Shown here one piece after another: positions 28,501 through 35,358 of a stretch of DNA of 64,000 nucleotides. Location of the stretch: the NCBI GenBank assembly GCA_914767715.1, contig OU612074.1, positions 571,501 to 635,500 on the forward strand. Reading direction: 5' to 3'. The notes beneath the pieces were generated by a model. That model made no database searches. It was not told the DNA's origin and worked only from the letters and a program-made list of their open reading frames with translations. Made by a program: the position numbers and the translations under genes. The DNA comes from Membranipora membranacea (lineage: Eukaryota > Bryozoa > Gymnolaemata > Cheilostomatida > Membraniporidae). Positions within the stretch are counted from its first letter, which is position 1. Every line of letters starts with the position of its first letter.

Positions 28501-31500
28501 AGCTATTGCATGGAAGAAAGAACCTTTCTTATCTTCTCGAAGTCACTTTATTGTAATGAATATGTTTTGACAGACAAGCACAGAATGAGACGAAGAAACA
28601 GAATCACTCCCTGATAGAGAGAGTACAAGCTCTACAGGCTGAGCTACAGGATAGTGAAGTGAGGAGAAACGAGCTAGAGGGTCAAGTCAGACAGAGCCAT
28701 GTGGTGAGTTAGCTCGTACTTTTGTATCATGCTCTATACGACAGAGCTAAGGAAAGGCCACAAGTGACAAACCGCAACTTAGAAGGCTAACATTTGCCTT
28801 TCTTTTGTGATTCGGCTCCAAAGACAAAACACACACATTGTGTGTTTTGTCTATGTTCGGCTCAGTCATCTCTAACTTTCAATAATCGAACGTCGAACGT
28901 CAAGGTCAAAGCCAAACCAAGTTAGATTCAAATAGCAGTTCATGTAAAGTATGAATGTGTCCATATTTTGTATCCACATTTGTAGTTGTTGGTGCAGAGA
29001 CAGGAAACTGAACAAGAACTAAATCAGAAGTTACAGAAGATAGGAGGTGATAGACAAGCTCTGCAGGTAAATTACTCATCTAGTTCTATGTTGTTATTTT
29101 AAAATAATACCCCATGACGCAATTCCTGCTAATATCTCTAATTATCAAGGACGCATCCAAACAGTGTCAACTAGTAGACTCTATATGTATAACTGACCAA
29201 ACTGTAGTTGATACTGAAATTACATTACCAGCAACCCGAGCAAAGTTTGGTCGATTGTACTACTCCTGCCTGTTGAGCTGGAGAGAGCAGTGCCTCCCCT
29301 TATAATTCCAGGTTTATCATATTTATTTATTATTATATAGGAGAGAGTTGGAAGCCTACAGAGAAATCTGGCTCAGCTTGAGACAGAAGCCAGAGAAACT
29401 CACAGAAGCGCCAGAACTCTGGAAAAAGACAAGAATGCACTCAGGAAAACACTCGATAAGGTGAGTAATTTATCCGGTCAAAAATTTAATTCATATTAAA
29501 TATTTGAAAGTTTGAAGTAGGAATTAGGAAGGTTTGCTGTTATACTTCATGCTGTGATTTAATCTTTTTTTGAGAAAGCATAATATGGATTGTCTTCTCT
29601 CGAATCAGCTGTAGATAACTGTGTAAGAATTAAGTGCACTTGAGAGCAAAGTCTTAAACTGACAGAACAGAACGTAGTCAACTCTTGTCCATTATAATTA
29701 TCACAGGATTTGCTGATGAAATATGAATGTTACACACTGTTTGTTTAGCATGTTTAACTTCAGAAATATATATATATGTATAACCCTTCTGTCTTCGCAG
29801 GTTGAGAGAGAAAAGCTGATGACTGACGAGAGAGTCAATCGCTCTGAGAGCGAGAAGACAAACCTCGGATCAACTCTCTGTCGTCTGGAGGAAGAAAACA
29901 TAGACTTACAGAGACAAGTACAGAACTTACAAGCTCAGCTAGCCGAAGTGGAGAGTCAGCACGCTCAGAGGTAAGATATAATAATAAATACGCATATAAT
30001 TTATATATATATATATACATACATACCGGTATATATTTATATAATATAGTCAGTCAACTTGCTTGAGATTTGTATATCGATTGTTCAGTTCAGTGGCGTG
30101 ATATCTGGGTCGCCCAGTAGCTTCTGAGGCAAGCGGCCGATTATTTGGTTGACGGAGCAAATGGAGCGCCGCTGTTAGTCAAAATTCACAGGAATTTATA
30201 AGTCATGTAGTATGACATTCCAGTACTAATAGAATACGAAACCCCAAGGTATTGCATATTTTATTTGAAGTAAAACCTAGCAAACTATCACAGTGTCAAG
30301 TATATCCTTACACCTTGACACTGCAGATGATATTGGAACCAGATATATTAACCTACATATCAATATTGTATGAAATGACTGATCCTTCATTGTGTTATTA
30401 TGAAACAGTACTGATAAAAATTCAGATGTTCAAGATTTGCTTGATTCGGAAGATAATGTCCGGTACAAGTTGAATCCCACTTACGCAATTGAGCCGCTCG
30501 CTGTCAAGTGTTATCTCATGGATGAAGGGTGACTAACTTGTTGTCATCGTGTTGCATGACCTTTAACTGCAAATCAAATTACCCTCCCCCCCCCCACCTT
30601 TCATGCATGAGTTGAGTGTATCAGGAGTCAATATCTGTGAACATCCGCTTTTCCTTTGCACAACTGTTCATGTGATATTTCTGGTATATCAATATACACT
30701 ATTATGTTGCTATCGCATATATTTTATCTTGCAAAATCCCATGTAATCGCGAAACACGCATTCATACGAGGTAACAATGGCTTGTATGATTCCCAACCCT
30801 AAAATGGTCAAGGTCCAAATTCGCCGATGTGAAGAAAGCATGAGGGTGCTCAACTCCAGTGATAGTGTGTCAGCATTCCCATAATGCAGTTCTGGAGAGA
30901 ACACTGGTTACACCAGTTGCATGATGAGATATTAGATATGATCACCTCTCTCTGCTTCTCAACAGGCTGATAGACTTGACTACCAGACACAGAGCAGAGA
31001 CTGAGATGGAGACAGAAAGACTGAGATCCTCGCAGATACAGGCTGAGAGGACACTGGAGGCTAGGGAGCGTTCCCACAGACAGAGAGTGAAGGGACTTGA
31101 GGAACAAGTGGCTACACTCAAAGATCAGCTCGGCCAGGAGATCAGGAAACGTCAGGCTTATATCAGGTGAGAGGATTATATACACAGTCTAGGTCTAGTC
31201 TAGGGGGCTCAGACTTTAGTACCGCCACGCACATCTAAGTCTAGGCTCCCTAGACTACTTCTATGGTCTATACACAGTAGCCCTACCTTAGTCTAGGGGT
31301 TCAGACTTTAATACAGCCACGTACATTTTAGTCTAGGCTCCCTAGAATATCAAGGCCACCATAGTCTATACATAGAAGCCCTCCCTTAGTCTAGGCTCCC
31401 TAGACTATCAAGACCTCTATAGTCTATACACTACTATACAAGGAAATGAATTTGGATTATGGTTAGCAAACTTTGCCACAACCAAGTGTGCTCAATCAAA

Positions 31501-34500
31501 TCACAGAGTAAGGATATATATCCTTACTCTGTGATCAAATTATACGTTCAAATAACACACATTAAAATCTACTCATGTCGCATATCCGCAAGTTTAAGAT
31601 AATAATACATATTATTTATCTGTCGTGTGACGCATTGTATAGCTATCTCAAATCCGACCTCTATGATAGTTTGAGCTGTGTCCTTTAGAATTTTTGGCAC
31701 GCTGCGCTCCCTCCGGATGTTCCCGGTTATTAGTTTGTCATCGTGCCAACCATATTATATAATCTTATGAACATAAGAACTGATTTCCTGGTTGACTGGG
31801 CAAAGAAAATAGTGTTAAGCTGTCAGAATTTGCTTATTCACACAAACAGACAGCCGGCACATGATCACAAATCGGTGCCTCATGATACATGTCCCCTGTT
31901 AGTAATTTCTCTATTGATACAGGATGGCATCTTCATTCATGTATTCGTGGTCGATGTTGTTTTCTGTCTATTTAGTCGAAGATTTGTCCATACAAGGACA
32001 CAATAATTGGTTTCTGTGTAAATACATAATAATAGGTGTATAATCTGTCCAAGATTGCAGTTTTTGCTCCAATCTATGAATTGTTTAATGGATTAACAGG
32101 TTTGTTCTGATCAGTCAACAACAAAAAAATCTTAACTGACTGTGATTTGAATGTCTGGGGACGAAAAAGTTAATAATTTAGCTTGAAACATACAGCCATA
32201 AGTAGTCACCTGGTTGGGGTAGTAAAATTTTCCCAGACCAGAATTTTTGCACCAAGAAGTAACAACACTGAGGAAGCCGGGCGGCCGGCCTGTGAACTGT
32301 GATATTATTGTTTGCAAATTTTGTAGACATTGAGTCATAGGCACATTCATTACATTTACCTTATTATAATTGGTGAGCCCTGATTGGACGGTTAATGTTG
32401 ACCTAGCACTCAGCTATCTATGTTTATGACATCTCTAGATATGATAACCTGTATCGCCCACCCCCTCAGTTCTCATCTGATATAGAGATCTTACTATCAG
32501 TAATATACCTTTGATTTCATCAAAAGTAAACTGGCTGTCAGAACCTAGCTGTAAAAATCACACCAAAATTATATCAAGAAATATATATTTTGCAATCAAT
32601 CATGCTGTTTTCTCAAACATATTATTAATGTTCCTCTGCTGTGCTGGAAATTGATATGAAACTTCAGAAGTCGTCTTTATAGTCATGACATGATTGAGAA
32701 GGTCACATGGTTTGATTCTCTTGTTTTGATCAGATAGTATAAAAGTTAAACTGTATTTTTCCTCAAACTCGATTATAGGTCATGGGAAAGTCCATTGATC
32801 CTTCCTGCCCACTATATCATCACAGAGTAAGGGTATTTACAATGTATCCTTACTCTGTGATATCATGCAGGAATTTCTCTGTCAACTCTATTAACACAAA
32901 ATTGTTTCCTCAAACCAAAATGCAACAAATTTCTAAGCAGAAGCCTTGACATCATCTAAGTTATTTCATTGGCTCTGGCCAGTGAGAAAGACACCGCTGG
33001 ATGGTGCTGATTTTGTTTTGACATAATTAATTCCTAAGAAATCATCATGCCAGTCAAATCATGCCTTGTTTATTACGATCTTAGTGATTGATATTCGAGC
33101 CGGTATACACATTATACACATTATCAGTACTAGTTTAGGGCTGTTTTCCTCATTCTTGTGGTTGTGACGCAATATTTTTTACGCATATTCTTTGAAAACA
33201 CAGGTGAAGCCTGACGTGAAGAATCATTAGGTAATAAGGAACTGTCCTACATAGCCTTATTTTCATCTCAAGATTTGTGTGTTAATTTGAGAGGCCGGCC
33301 GTCCGTCTGGCCAGGGGCTGAAGTCTGGGAGGCTCAGACTATTAACAGAACTGAGCTGAGTTATTATGATGCAGTATGCAGGGTGCAGTATGTACCTAGT
33401 GACCACGTTAGTGAGGGATATGTGCATAGAATGAAAATAAAAGGCTCAGCAATGAATTTATTTTTTTAGACATAAGTTACAAAGGCTCATATACTGACTA
33501 ACCGCTTTATAGGTTTCTTTTATCTCAGACCCGCTAACCGGCGGCGTGTTATTTGGGTCCCCTACTAACAGGAAGCGGGGGGGGGGGGGGGAGAATGGGA
33601 GAGTTTATCCAATTTGTTCAAAACATTCTTGTGTGTGGTCGACCAGACACTTTTCTCTTTTGGTGGTATATAAGTTTGTCACACTAATCAGCAATACAAT
33701 AACTAAAAAAATAACTGATAAAAACAGATTTAAAACTAAGTGAATGAGATGTTCTGCTAGTTTCTTTTCCAAATAGAAATTTCCTCCCAGCAGGGTTAAT
33801 TGCGCTGCCGCGATATGACAGCTTTGAAGGTTTGAGTTCTTTATCTTAGTGGCATCCAAATATCGAAATAACGGAATGCCACTACCAGCATCCCAATCAA
33901 CAAGCGCTAAAGATAATGTATTTGTAATATATATAATATAATATATATAATGTTCTGACATGGTGTGATTTGAAACTACATCATGAAAACCACATTCCTC
34001 ATACGTTACTCAATGGCTAATGCAACATTTTTTCAGTTTATTTGCATAGTCCTATTTTTTGTTGAATCTTTGTTTGTATATTTTTTCTTTTTTTGCCATT
34101 TATGTCACATCATGAATAACATTTGAAATAATGAATTGTTGCTGACAATAAAAGTATATATATACGCTTGATTTAAACGTTACGTAGCAATGTTTGTATT
34201 TTCTCGCTTCAGTCGTTCAGCAAGAACTGGTGATGACATCAGAGAAATCAGGAACATACTCGACACATCGCTTAGTAATGTAGCCCGAGATCCTAACCTT
34301 GATAGTATACTTCTGGAACAGGAGGCTAAGAAACTAGATGAGTCACTCGGAGGTAAGTAGGACTTACATCAGTGTTTTTACATTCTTCTATGAAGCCTTA
34401 TACACACAGAAATATTTAAAGTTTAAATCTTGGCTATATCTGATAACAAGTTTATTGGCTGCTCTGAATTTGGCGGCTTATTTTACATCGATTTCATCAC

Positions 34501-35218
34501 AGCAGGAAGAATGATGCTTTATGGCTACTTTTACTTCGCATTTTAACTTTCAGGGAGCCATAAAATCATGAAATCAGTATGCGTTGAAATTTGCAAATGT
34601 GCAAATTGTTCTATCAAAACTGCAAAAAGTCAGCATTAGGAAAGCCTAATAAATTTTCCTAAACCAATTTTCAAGAATTGAGCTGGCTCTAGTTGCTGAT
34701 TGGTTGATTAATACTTTGGTTTGGTTGTAATTCTATAATCCAATAAGTTATGAGCTGGCATTAAAACTTTGTGAGTTGAATTACTTTACAACTCTACTCT
34801 CAATCACATACTGCATAAACCAATTGTATTCACCGGAAGTTCAAATGTTTTTGATATCAGTCATGAAGTTGATATCTGTCAAGCATATTGAGAGGCAAAT
34901 TTGCAGATTTGACAACCAGATCACAGAGTACCTTACTCTGTGACCAGATCAATGATAAATTTTATGATAACCGAGCAGATAGACCACTACATATTCTCTT
35001 ATCTTGCATTGATGAGATGACTAATACCTAGAGTGTTACATTGTATTACAGGTCGATCATCACCTGTGAGAGGTAGCCCAAGGAGACGCTCACCTACTAG
35101 AAGTACCTCTCCTATGAGATTAGGGGGACGTTTCACATCCACCCCAACTCTCGGATCTCGCCCTAACAGAAGAGCTAGCCCTAGTCCACACGCTAGCCTC
35201 AGATCTCGAAGAATGTAA
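1348..35218 (+). CDS. CROCC: Rootletin (ciliary rootlet coiled-coil protein), 40 exons, 5' end outside window
   Basis: Rootletin polymerises into the striated rootlet that anchors the basal body of cilia and links centrioles. The exon chain reads as a near-continuous heptad coiled coil rich in E, K, Q, R and L, of about 2,056 residues here. Recognition rests on runs matching the vertebrate protein along its whole length: LVQKLQAKVLQYKKKCGELE across exons 1-2, VNSMLREQLDQATAANQNL and LTNDWQRAREELE in exon 4, NEYFSAEHSRLLNLW in exon 5, SEKQQ/ALSL-type junctions, DLDPEAVRIALREY in exon 28, and ERTLEARERSHRQRVKGLEE in exon 38. Two Ser/Pro/Arg hinges (exons 8-10 and 27-28) and an SPR-rich tail (exon 40) interrupt the coil, as in vertebrate rootletin. 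All 39 junctions are GT..AG and phase-compatible. The first exon here opens on TTG after an acceptor, so roughly 100-130 N-terminal residues lie upstream. The gene converges with the minus-strand genes beyond 45 kb. Exons are listed separately. Confidence 0.96.
1531..5631 (+). repeat. 4.1-kb minisatellite array derived from the exon 1 splice donor
   Basis: Variable units of about 27, 33 and 41 bp, combining into a higher-order unit near 101 bp. The cores are gctaaggtagagttacaggg, gctaaggtagagttaggggg and tcctacaagctaaggtacag, each closed by ggggttacag. The unit contains the exon 1 end (ctacaagctaag) and its intron start (gtacagttacagggtggggg), so the array grew out of the exon/intron junction. 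Every unit carries a donor-like AAG|gta and an acceptor-like ttacag. The + strand carries GGGGGG runs throughout. It fills most of intron 1 (1540-6045). Confidence 0.95.
5632..6045 (+). other. Unique 3' part of rootletin intron 1
   Basis: About 410 bp of unremarkable AT-rich sequence between the array and the exon 2 acceptor (gttgattttag). Confidence 0.7.
6046..6120 (+). CDS. CROCC: rootletin exon 2
   Basis: 25 codons, phase 0 to 0: VLQYKKKCGELEYQCKLKDD then QLKRA. VLQYKKKC directly continues QKLQAK from exon 1, as in other rootletins, confirming that the whole array is spliced out. Donor GCA|gtaagt. Confidence 0.93.
6911..7027 (+). CDS. CROCC: rootletin exon 3
   Basis: 39 codons, phase 0 to 0, starting LKDTTDTLQSRLENTEAKL and ending ALVKLEE. 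Acceptor gcttatttag, donor GAG|gttagt. Preceded by a 790-bp intron (6121-6910) in which I see nothing else. Confidence 0.93.
7340..7510 (+). CDS. CROCC: rootletin exon 4
   Basis: 57 codons, phase 0 to 0. Contains AHVNSMLREQLDQATAANQN and TNDWQRAREELEAKEGEW, a highly conserved N-terminal rootletin block. Donor GAG|gtaatg; a 25-bp minisatellite begins about 5 bp after it. Confidence 0.95.
7516..7741 (+). repeat. 25-bp minisatellite next to the exon 4 donor
   Basis: About nine units of atatactactgtaaatacc + ctacag, period 25 bp, starting within a few bases of the donor of exon 4. Each unit ends in the acceptor-like ccctacag. The rest of the intron (7742-8116) is plain AT-rich sequence. Confidence 0.93.
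8117..8350 (+). CDS. CROCC: rootletin exon 5
   Basis: 78 codons, phase 0 to 0. Begins EQSFNEYFSAEHSRLLNLWR, then VVSFRRQFTEMKSATERDL, the best-conserved rootletin segment. Acceptor tatttgtag, donor AAG|gtgaga. Confidence 0.95.
8741..8838 (+). CDS. CROCC: rootletin exon 6
   Basis: 98 bp, phase 0 to 2, EKSSLDELVREKTRACIDLQ onward; donor CAG|gtaagt. Acceptor cgctttctttag. Confidence 0.92.
9178..9360 (+). CDS. CROCC: rootletin exon 7
   Basis: 183 bp, phase 2 to 2. Contains NEMTVANERLKIQVAEKEKS and ends EETENLHAAL(R). Donor CTCAG|gtaaga. Its last 47 bases and the donor are repeated downstream. Reading past the donor gives AGG TAA, an immediate stop, so this first donor must be used for the full-length protein. 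Confidence 0.92.
9314..9712 (+). repeat. 86-bp tandem repeat of the exon 7 end plus its splice donor
   Basis: Exact 86-bp period: units begin gctaaaactctgagagaaga at 9314, 9400, 9486, 9572 and 9658. Each holds the exon 7 coding end (gagactgagaac..gctctcag), a gtaag donor and about 40 bp of intron. Donors fall at 9361, 9447, 9533, 9619 and 9705. 86 is not a multiple of three. Confidence 0.95.
9911..10483 (+). repeat. 15-bp minisatellite, about 38 copies
   Basis: Unit ggattagtgtatcag. The first block is mainly tatcaggg, a long middle block is tatcgggg, and the last few units return to tatcaggg, showing local homogenisation. 15 bp is a multiple of three and no frame contains a stop within the repeat, so long artefactual ORFs (repeated ISVSG, YQGLV/YRGLV) appear. 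It lies in rootletin intron 7. Confidence 0.95.
10712..10846 (+). CDS. CROCC: rootletin exon 8 (start of first hinge)
   Basis: 135 bp, phase 2 to 2: (R)DIAQAVINDADHSRVDDDA then RSPSPVQRSPRQSSRA. An acidic patch followed by SP repeats forms a non-coil hinge, as in other rootletins. Donor GCCAA|gtacgt. Confidence 0.9.
11224..11289 (+). CDS. CROCC: rootletin exon 9 (hinge)
   Basis: 66 bp, phase 2 to 2. Joined to exon 8 it reads NGSLRKKLSPLSPLSELGSM then LDE. NGSLR occurs at the equivalent place in the vertebrate hinge, which favours the acceptor ...tgttaaag over the nearer cattgag. 22 in-phase codons make it skippable without a frame change. Donor GATGA|gtaagt. Confidence 0.75.
11356..11393. 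repeat. Snapback insertion (CATAGACTTAATAAT stem)
   Basis: 38-bp palindrome starting CATAGAC and ending GTCTATG, flanked by ggttcagt and ggttcagg (7 of 8 bases). Same architecture as the other short snapback insertions in this window. Confidence 0.7.
12050..12140 (+). CDS. CROCC: rootletin exon 10 (hinge to coil)
   Basis: 91 bp, phase 2 to 0: SRSPQRARSPAFADSTFSAV then QAALNKRQLQ. The ALNKRQLQ return to coiled coil matches the family. Donor CAG|gttagt. Intron 9 before it (11290-12049) holds only AT-rich sequence and the snapback at 11356. Confidence 0.9.
12463..12599 (+). CDS. CROCC: rootletin exon 11
   Basis: 137 bp, phase 0 to 2: VSELRARLNSARDTNEHLGK onward; donor TCAGC|gtaagt. Confidence 0.92.
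13091..13205 (+). CDS. CROCC: rootletin exon 12
   Basis: 115 bp, phase 2 to 0: (A)KREQDASDRDRQRYKSQLD to LRLQLNEQ. Donor CAG|gtacga. Acceptor ttatacag. Confidence 0.92.
13258..13603. mobile_element. Foldback (MITE-like) element in rootletin intron 12
   Basis: About 346 bp bounded by inverted repeats of roughly 115 bp: aattgtggggcggcgtaacg at the left is matched by cgttacgttgccccacaatt at the right, and the arms continue inward through atccaggttttttgtt / aacaaaaaacctggat and atcggattt / aaatccgat. It has no coding capacity. No clear target-site duplication was seen. Confidence 0.85.
13932..14068 (+). CDS. CROCC: rootletin exon 13
   Basis: 137 bp, phase 0 to 2: IDELNSECDKLKQANSELQR to KENQR(C). 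Donor CGCTG|gttagt. Confidence 0.92.
14469..14787 (+). CDS. CROCC: rootletin exon 14
   Basis: 319 bp, phase 2 to 0, the largest exon here. Contains EEASLRDSLLKMQALNEGLG and DKIELNRIVMQLEQDKGALE, both strongly conserved in rootletin. Donor GAG|gtgaga. Confidence 0.95.
15280..15483 (+). CDS. CROCC: rootletin exon 15
   Basis: 68 codons, phase 0 to 0: GDRHALENEKAGIREELLRV to KAEVTDHLNA. Donor GCT|gtaagt. Intron 14 before it (14788-15279) shows nothing notable. Confidence 0.92.
15835..16011 (+). CDS. CROCC: rootletin exon 16
   Basis: 59 codons, phase 0 to 0: TMRQKNSLAEELVNARRETE to ASERENRMQSE. The ATG near its start is internal, not a start codon. Confidence 0.93.
16313..16457 (+). CDS. CROCC: rootletin exon 17
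   Basis: 145 bp, phase 0 to 1: VIAGLRSDKDALETALYEQQ onward. Donor GCAAA|gtaagc. A 31-bp-stem hairpin lies just after it. Confidence 0.92.
16466..16540. repeat. Hairpin-forming inverted repeat in intron 17
   Basis: Arms aaacatttaaccttagatta / taatctaaggttaatgttt extend to about 31 bp around a 13-base loop. It starts 8 bp past the exon 17 donor, so in the RNA it would sit beside the 5' splice site. Confidence 0.85.
16759..16928 (+). CDS. CROCC: rootletin exon 18
   Basis: 170 bp, phase 1 to 0: (N)EIAGLRNDLQAETDKLEK to AHEEDVERLSREK. AHEEDVERL is a family-conserved run. Confidence 0.93.
17393..17572 (+). CDS. CROCC: rootletin exon 19
   Basis: 60 codons, phase 0 to 0: ENQRAEMEAERDQIISQNDL to MFAENEKQQ. 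Donor CAG|gtacag. Confidence 0.93.
17916..18055 (+). CDS. CROCC: rootletin exon 20
   Basis: 140 bp, phase 0 to 2: ALSLIEQEKSSIAEKLSNTQ onward, continuing NEKQQ as NEKQQALSL, the conserved junction. Donor TCCAG|gtcagt. Confidence 0.94.
18386..18524 (+). CDS. CROCC: rootletin exon 21
   Basis: 139 bp, phase 2 to 0: (S)IANLELELKKFRNQFEETS to RQKEVALRE. Donor GAG|gtgaac. Confidence 0.92.
18804..18897 (+). CDS. CROCC: rootletin exon 22
   Basis: 94 bp, phase 0 to 1: VAELKVQLKMTEETRDVIRR to NRKIRE. Followed by a 1,064-bp intron (18898-19961) of AT-rich sequence with no other feature seen. Confidence 0.92.
19962..20147 (+). CDS. CROCC: rootletin exon 23
   Basis: 186 bp, phase 1 to 1: (A)DENIELQHKHVFDLKRNVN to NIQELRQRVS. 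Donor TCTA|gtgagt. Confidence 0.92.
20479..20597 (+). CDS. CROCC: rootletin exon 24
   Basis: 119 bp, phase 1 to 0: (I)LEEQKLGIQKESSELRNTL to RRELQELRRQ, matching the family ARRELQELRRQ run. Confidence 0.94.
20878..21003 (+). CDS. CROCC: rootletin exon 25
   Basis: 42 codons, phase 0 to 0: IKMLDGEKTKLCTEVNDLQT to NFGLKQK; I/MKMLD is conserved. Donor AAG|gtcggt. Confidence 0.93.
21303..21343. repeat. Snapback insertion with 7-bp direct repeats (CAAGGAG family)
   Basis: 41-bp palindrome CAAGGAGTTAGAGACTC / GAGTCTCTAGCTCCTTG, flanked on both sides by ctcatac (21296-21302 and 21344-21350). Intron 25. Confidence 0.85.
21485..21691 (+). CDS. CROCC: rootletin exon 26
   Basis: 69 codons, phase 0 to 0: VVETEASREALRKELSNQQR to DNTNAELQ. 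Donor CAG|gtcaga. Confidence 0.93.
21855..22080 (+). CDS. CROCC: rootletin exon 27 (second hinge begins)
   Basis: 226 bp, phase 0 to 1: ECKLALNGSEGRVEALESQL, SIHSSLRRSIGFRQDNYVDG, then PRSTSPSRRRPQSPAK. SSLRR..GF followed by an SP/R-rich stretch matches the second non-coil region of rootletin. Donor AAAG|gtaact. Confidence 0.93.
22340..22387 (+). CDS. CROCC: candidate cassette exon in the second hinge of rootletin
   Basis: Between acceptor ...aaattttatcag and donor CAT|gtaagc lie 48 bp that fit phase 1 to 1 exactly, with no stop: (E)PRHKTEEDTTTAESS(C). The Ser/Thr/Glu-rich composition suits the hinge. No homology supports it. The acceptor has a weak pyrimidine tract. Confidence 0.35.
22912..23162 (+). 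CDS. CROCC: rootletin exon 28
   Basis: 251 bp, phase 1 to 0: (G)FDNTYATTTDGRGSPIPRT, SPDRTRSRSTSPVRRTLSPS, then DLDPEAVRIALREYVTLMAN. DLDPEAVR.ALREF/Y is a signature of rootletin. Donor CAG|gtaaga. Followed by a 1.36-kb intron. Confidence 0.96.
24527..24644 (+). CDS. CROCC: rootletin exon 29
   Basis: 118 bp, phase 0 to 1: VRSLNAQLAETSDERSRVED to EEDKRGL. Donor CTAG|gtatga. Confidence 0.92.
24935..25107 (+). CDS. CROCC: rootletin exon 30
   Basis: 173 bp, phase 1 to 0: (D)GRFASAQTALMLQEETIRR, NERERKIMTDKLTNLERTL to VVKLKN; DGR...Q..L.LQEE..RR.ERER is conserved. Followed by a 1.18-kb intron. Confidence 0.94.
25431..25478 (+). CDS. CROCC: candidate cassette exon of rootletin (Ser-rich 16-aa insert)
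   Basis: Acceptor tttcctactgtttag with a good pyrimidine tract, donor AAAG|gtaggc, and 48 bp in phase 0 to 0 without a stop: RLAGTSSSSRLHRSSK. It would insert a Ser/Arg patch into the coil between exons 30 and 31. Vertebrate rootletin has no insert here, so if real it is probably alternative. Confidence 0.4.
26285..26440 (+). CDS. CROCC: rootletin exon 31
   Basis: 52 codons, phase 0 to 0: DNTKMEEDKKALRSSLEDAE, NRCTKLELTKRALEGDMQRT to DKDTEIQ. Donor CAG|gtaaga. Confidence 0.94.
26726..26860 (+). CDS. CROCC: rootletin exon 32
   Basis: 45 codons, phase 0 to 0: VLNERIENLARQTQEMEGRN, then LQLTVDRLSLTLAKTEEEEA. LQLTV.RL...LAK.EE is conserved. Followed by a 1.03-kb intron occupied largely by a MITE. 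Confidence 0.94.
27161..27870. mobile_element. MITE-like element with TACCGTAA inverted termini (intron 32)
   Basis: About 710 bp. The left end TACCGTAAGGTCGCGTATTG is matched in reverse complement by TACCGTAAAGTCGCGTATTG at the right end, and similarity runs about 31 bp. There is no transposase ORF. Near its centre (27521-27592) lies a palindrome with a 35-bp stem, one mismatch and a 2-base loop (tgtaggtgtaacgaggcaac...). A short snapback (27716-27742) has inserted inside it. Confidence 0.85.
27716..27742. repeat. Snapback insertion with 7-bp direct repeats (CAAGGAG family)
   Basis: 27-bp palindrome CAAGGAGTAAAAT / TTTTACTCCTTG, flanked on both sides by gttcact (27709-27715, 27743-27749). 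Nested inside the TACCGTAA MITE, so it arrived later. Confidence 0.88.
27890..28035 (+). CDS. CROCC: rootletin exon 33
   Basis: 146 bp, phase 0 to 2: DRVQNLNMSLSESTATISEL to HDRRVLQERLDTT(R). The acceptor (acatttttag) lies only 20 bp beyond the MITE end. Confidence 0.93.
28574..28703 (+). CDS. CROCC: rootletin exon 34
   Basis: 130 bp, phase 2 to 0: (R)QAQNETKKQNHSLIERVQA to LEGQVRQSHV. Donor GTG|gtgagt. Confidence 0.93.
28819..28855. repeat. Snapback insertion with 8-bp direct repeats
   Basis: 37-bp palindrome beginning CAAAGACAAAACACAC and ending GTGTGTTTTGTCTATG, flanked by ttcggctc on both sides (28811-28818, 28856-28863). Intron 34. Confidence 0.88.
28986..29066 (+). CDS. CROCC: rootletin exon 35
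   Basis: 27 codons, phase 0 to 0: LLVQRQETEQELNQKLQKIG then GDRQALQ. Donor CAG|gtaaat. Confidence 0.92.
29341..29460 (+). CDS. CROCC: rootletin exon 36
   Basis: 40 codons, phase 0 to 0: ERVGSLQRNLAQLETEARET to KDKNALRKTLDK; ER.GSLQR.LAQLE is a family run. Confidence 0.95.
29801..29970 (+). CDS. CROCC: rootletin exon 37
   Basis: 170 bp, phase 0 to 2: VEREKLMTDERVNRSESEKT to EVESQHAQ(R). LDKVEREKL across the junction is conserved. Followed by a 1-kb intron with only AT microsatellites. Confidence 0.94.
30966..31166 (+). CDS. CROCC: rootletin exon 38
   Basis: 201 bp, phase 2 to 2: (R)LIDLTTRHRAETEMETERL, then QAERTLEARERSHRQRVKGL and EEQVATLKDQLGQEIRKRQA. This is the most conserved C-terminal block of rootletin. 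Donor ATCAG|gtgaga. Confidence 0.96.
31502..31533. repeat. Snapback insertion with 7-bp direct repeats (CACAGAG family)
   Basis: 32-bp palindrome CACAGAGTAAGGATATATAT.. closing with ATCCTTACTCTGTG, flanked by atcaaat at 31495-31501 and 31534-31540. Confidence 0.9.
32821..32859. repeat. Snapback insertion with 7-bp direct repeats (CACAGAG family)
   Basis: 39-bp element: CACAGAGTAAGGGTA, short loop, then TCCTTACTCTGTG, flanked by atatcat at 32814-32820 and 32860-32866. Confidence 0.9.
34213..34352 (+). CDS. CROCC: rootletin exon 39 (copy 1)
   Basis: 140 bp, phase 2 to 1: (S)RSARTGDDIREIRNILDTS, then LSNVARDPNLDSILLEQEAK and KLDESLG. It extends the protein beyond the usual vertebrate C-terminus. 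Acceptor tattttctcgcttcag, donor GGAG|gtaagt. An identical copy lies at 38129. Confidence 0.88.
34922..34942. repeat. Minimal 21-bp snapback with 7-bp direct repeats (CACAGAG family)
   Basis: CACAGAGTACCTTACTCTGTG (written as arms CACAGAGTA and TACTCTGTG around a 3-base loop), flanked by accagat at 34915-34921 and 34943-34949. It is in rootletin intron 39 and is duplicated at 38838-38858. Confidence 0.9.
35052..35218 (+). CDS. CROCC: rootletin exon 40, C-terminus and stop (copy 1)
   Basis: 167 bp including TAA, entry phase 1: (G)RSSPVRGSPRRRSPTRSTS, PMRLGGRFTSTPTLGSRPNR and SPSPHASLRSRRM. The tail is strongly basic and SP-rich, and probably disordered. An identical copy is at 38968. Confidence 0.88.
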
Positions 35219-35358
35219 ACAACTTCTCTAAGTCTACAGTTGGTGTGACCTGTCAAAAGTAATGCTACCAGTGAATTGCTCAAATTCATTTCTGTCTGTG
35301 ATGTTCCATTCTCCCTGGTTCCACTAATATTCAGGGTGTGATTTAAACGGACCAATCA

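Larger units (their letters stand above)
31167..34212 (+). other. Rootletin intron 38, 3.05 kb, repeat-containing
   Basis: It starts with a roughly 95-bp tandem repeat (about 31190-31430, units with tagtctagggg..tcagactt and ggctccctaga). It then has two CACAGAG snapbacks (31502, 32821) and, from about 34089, the left edge of the 3.9-kb duplicated segment. No further coding sequence is seen. Confidence 0.75.

Noticed and set aside
30288-30330. cagtgtcaag / cttgacactg palindrome as another snapback insertion
   Set aside because: The flanks (ctatca and cagatga) are not direct repeats, so it does not meet the criterion used for the class.
33605-33961. 118-codon minus-strand frame with a hydrophobic stretch
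   Set aside because: It lies across AT-rich intron and the duplication flank, includes TA-microsatellite translation, and has no recognisable motif.
34999-35355. Antisense 118-codon frame, also found at 38915-39271
   Set aside because: It is the shadow of rootletin exon 40 on the other strand. Its duplication simply follows the tandem copy.
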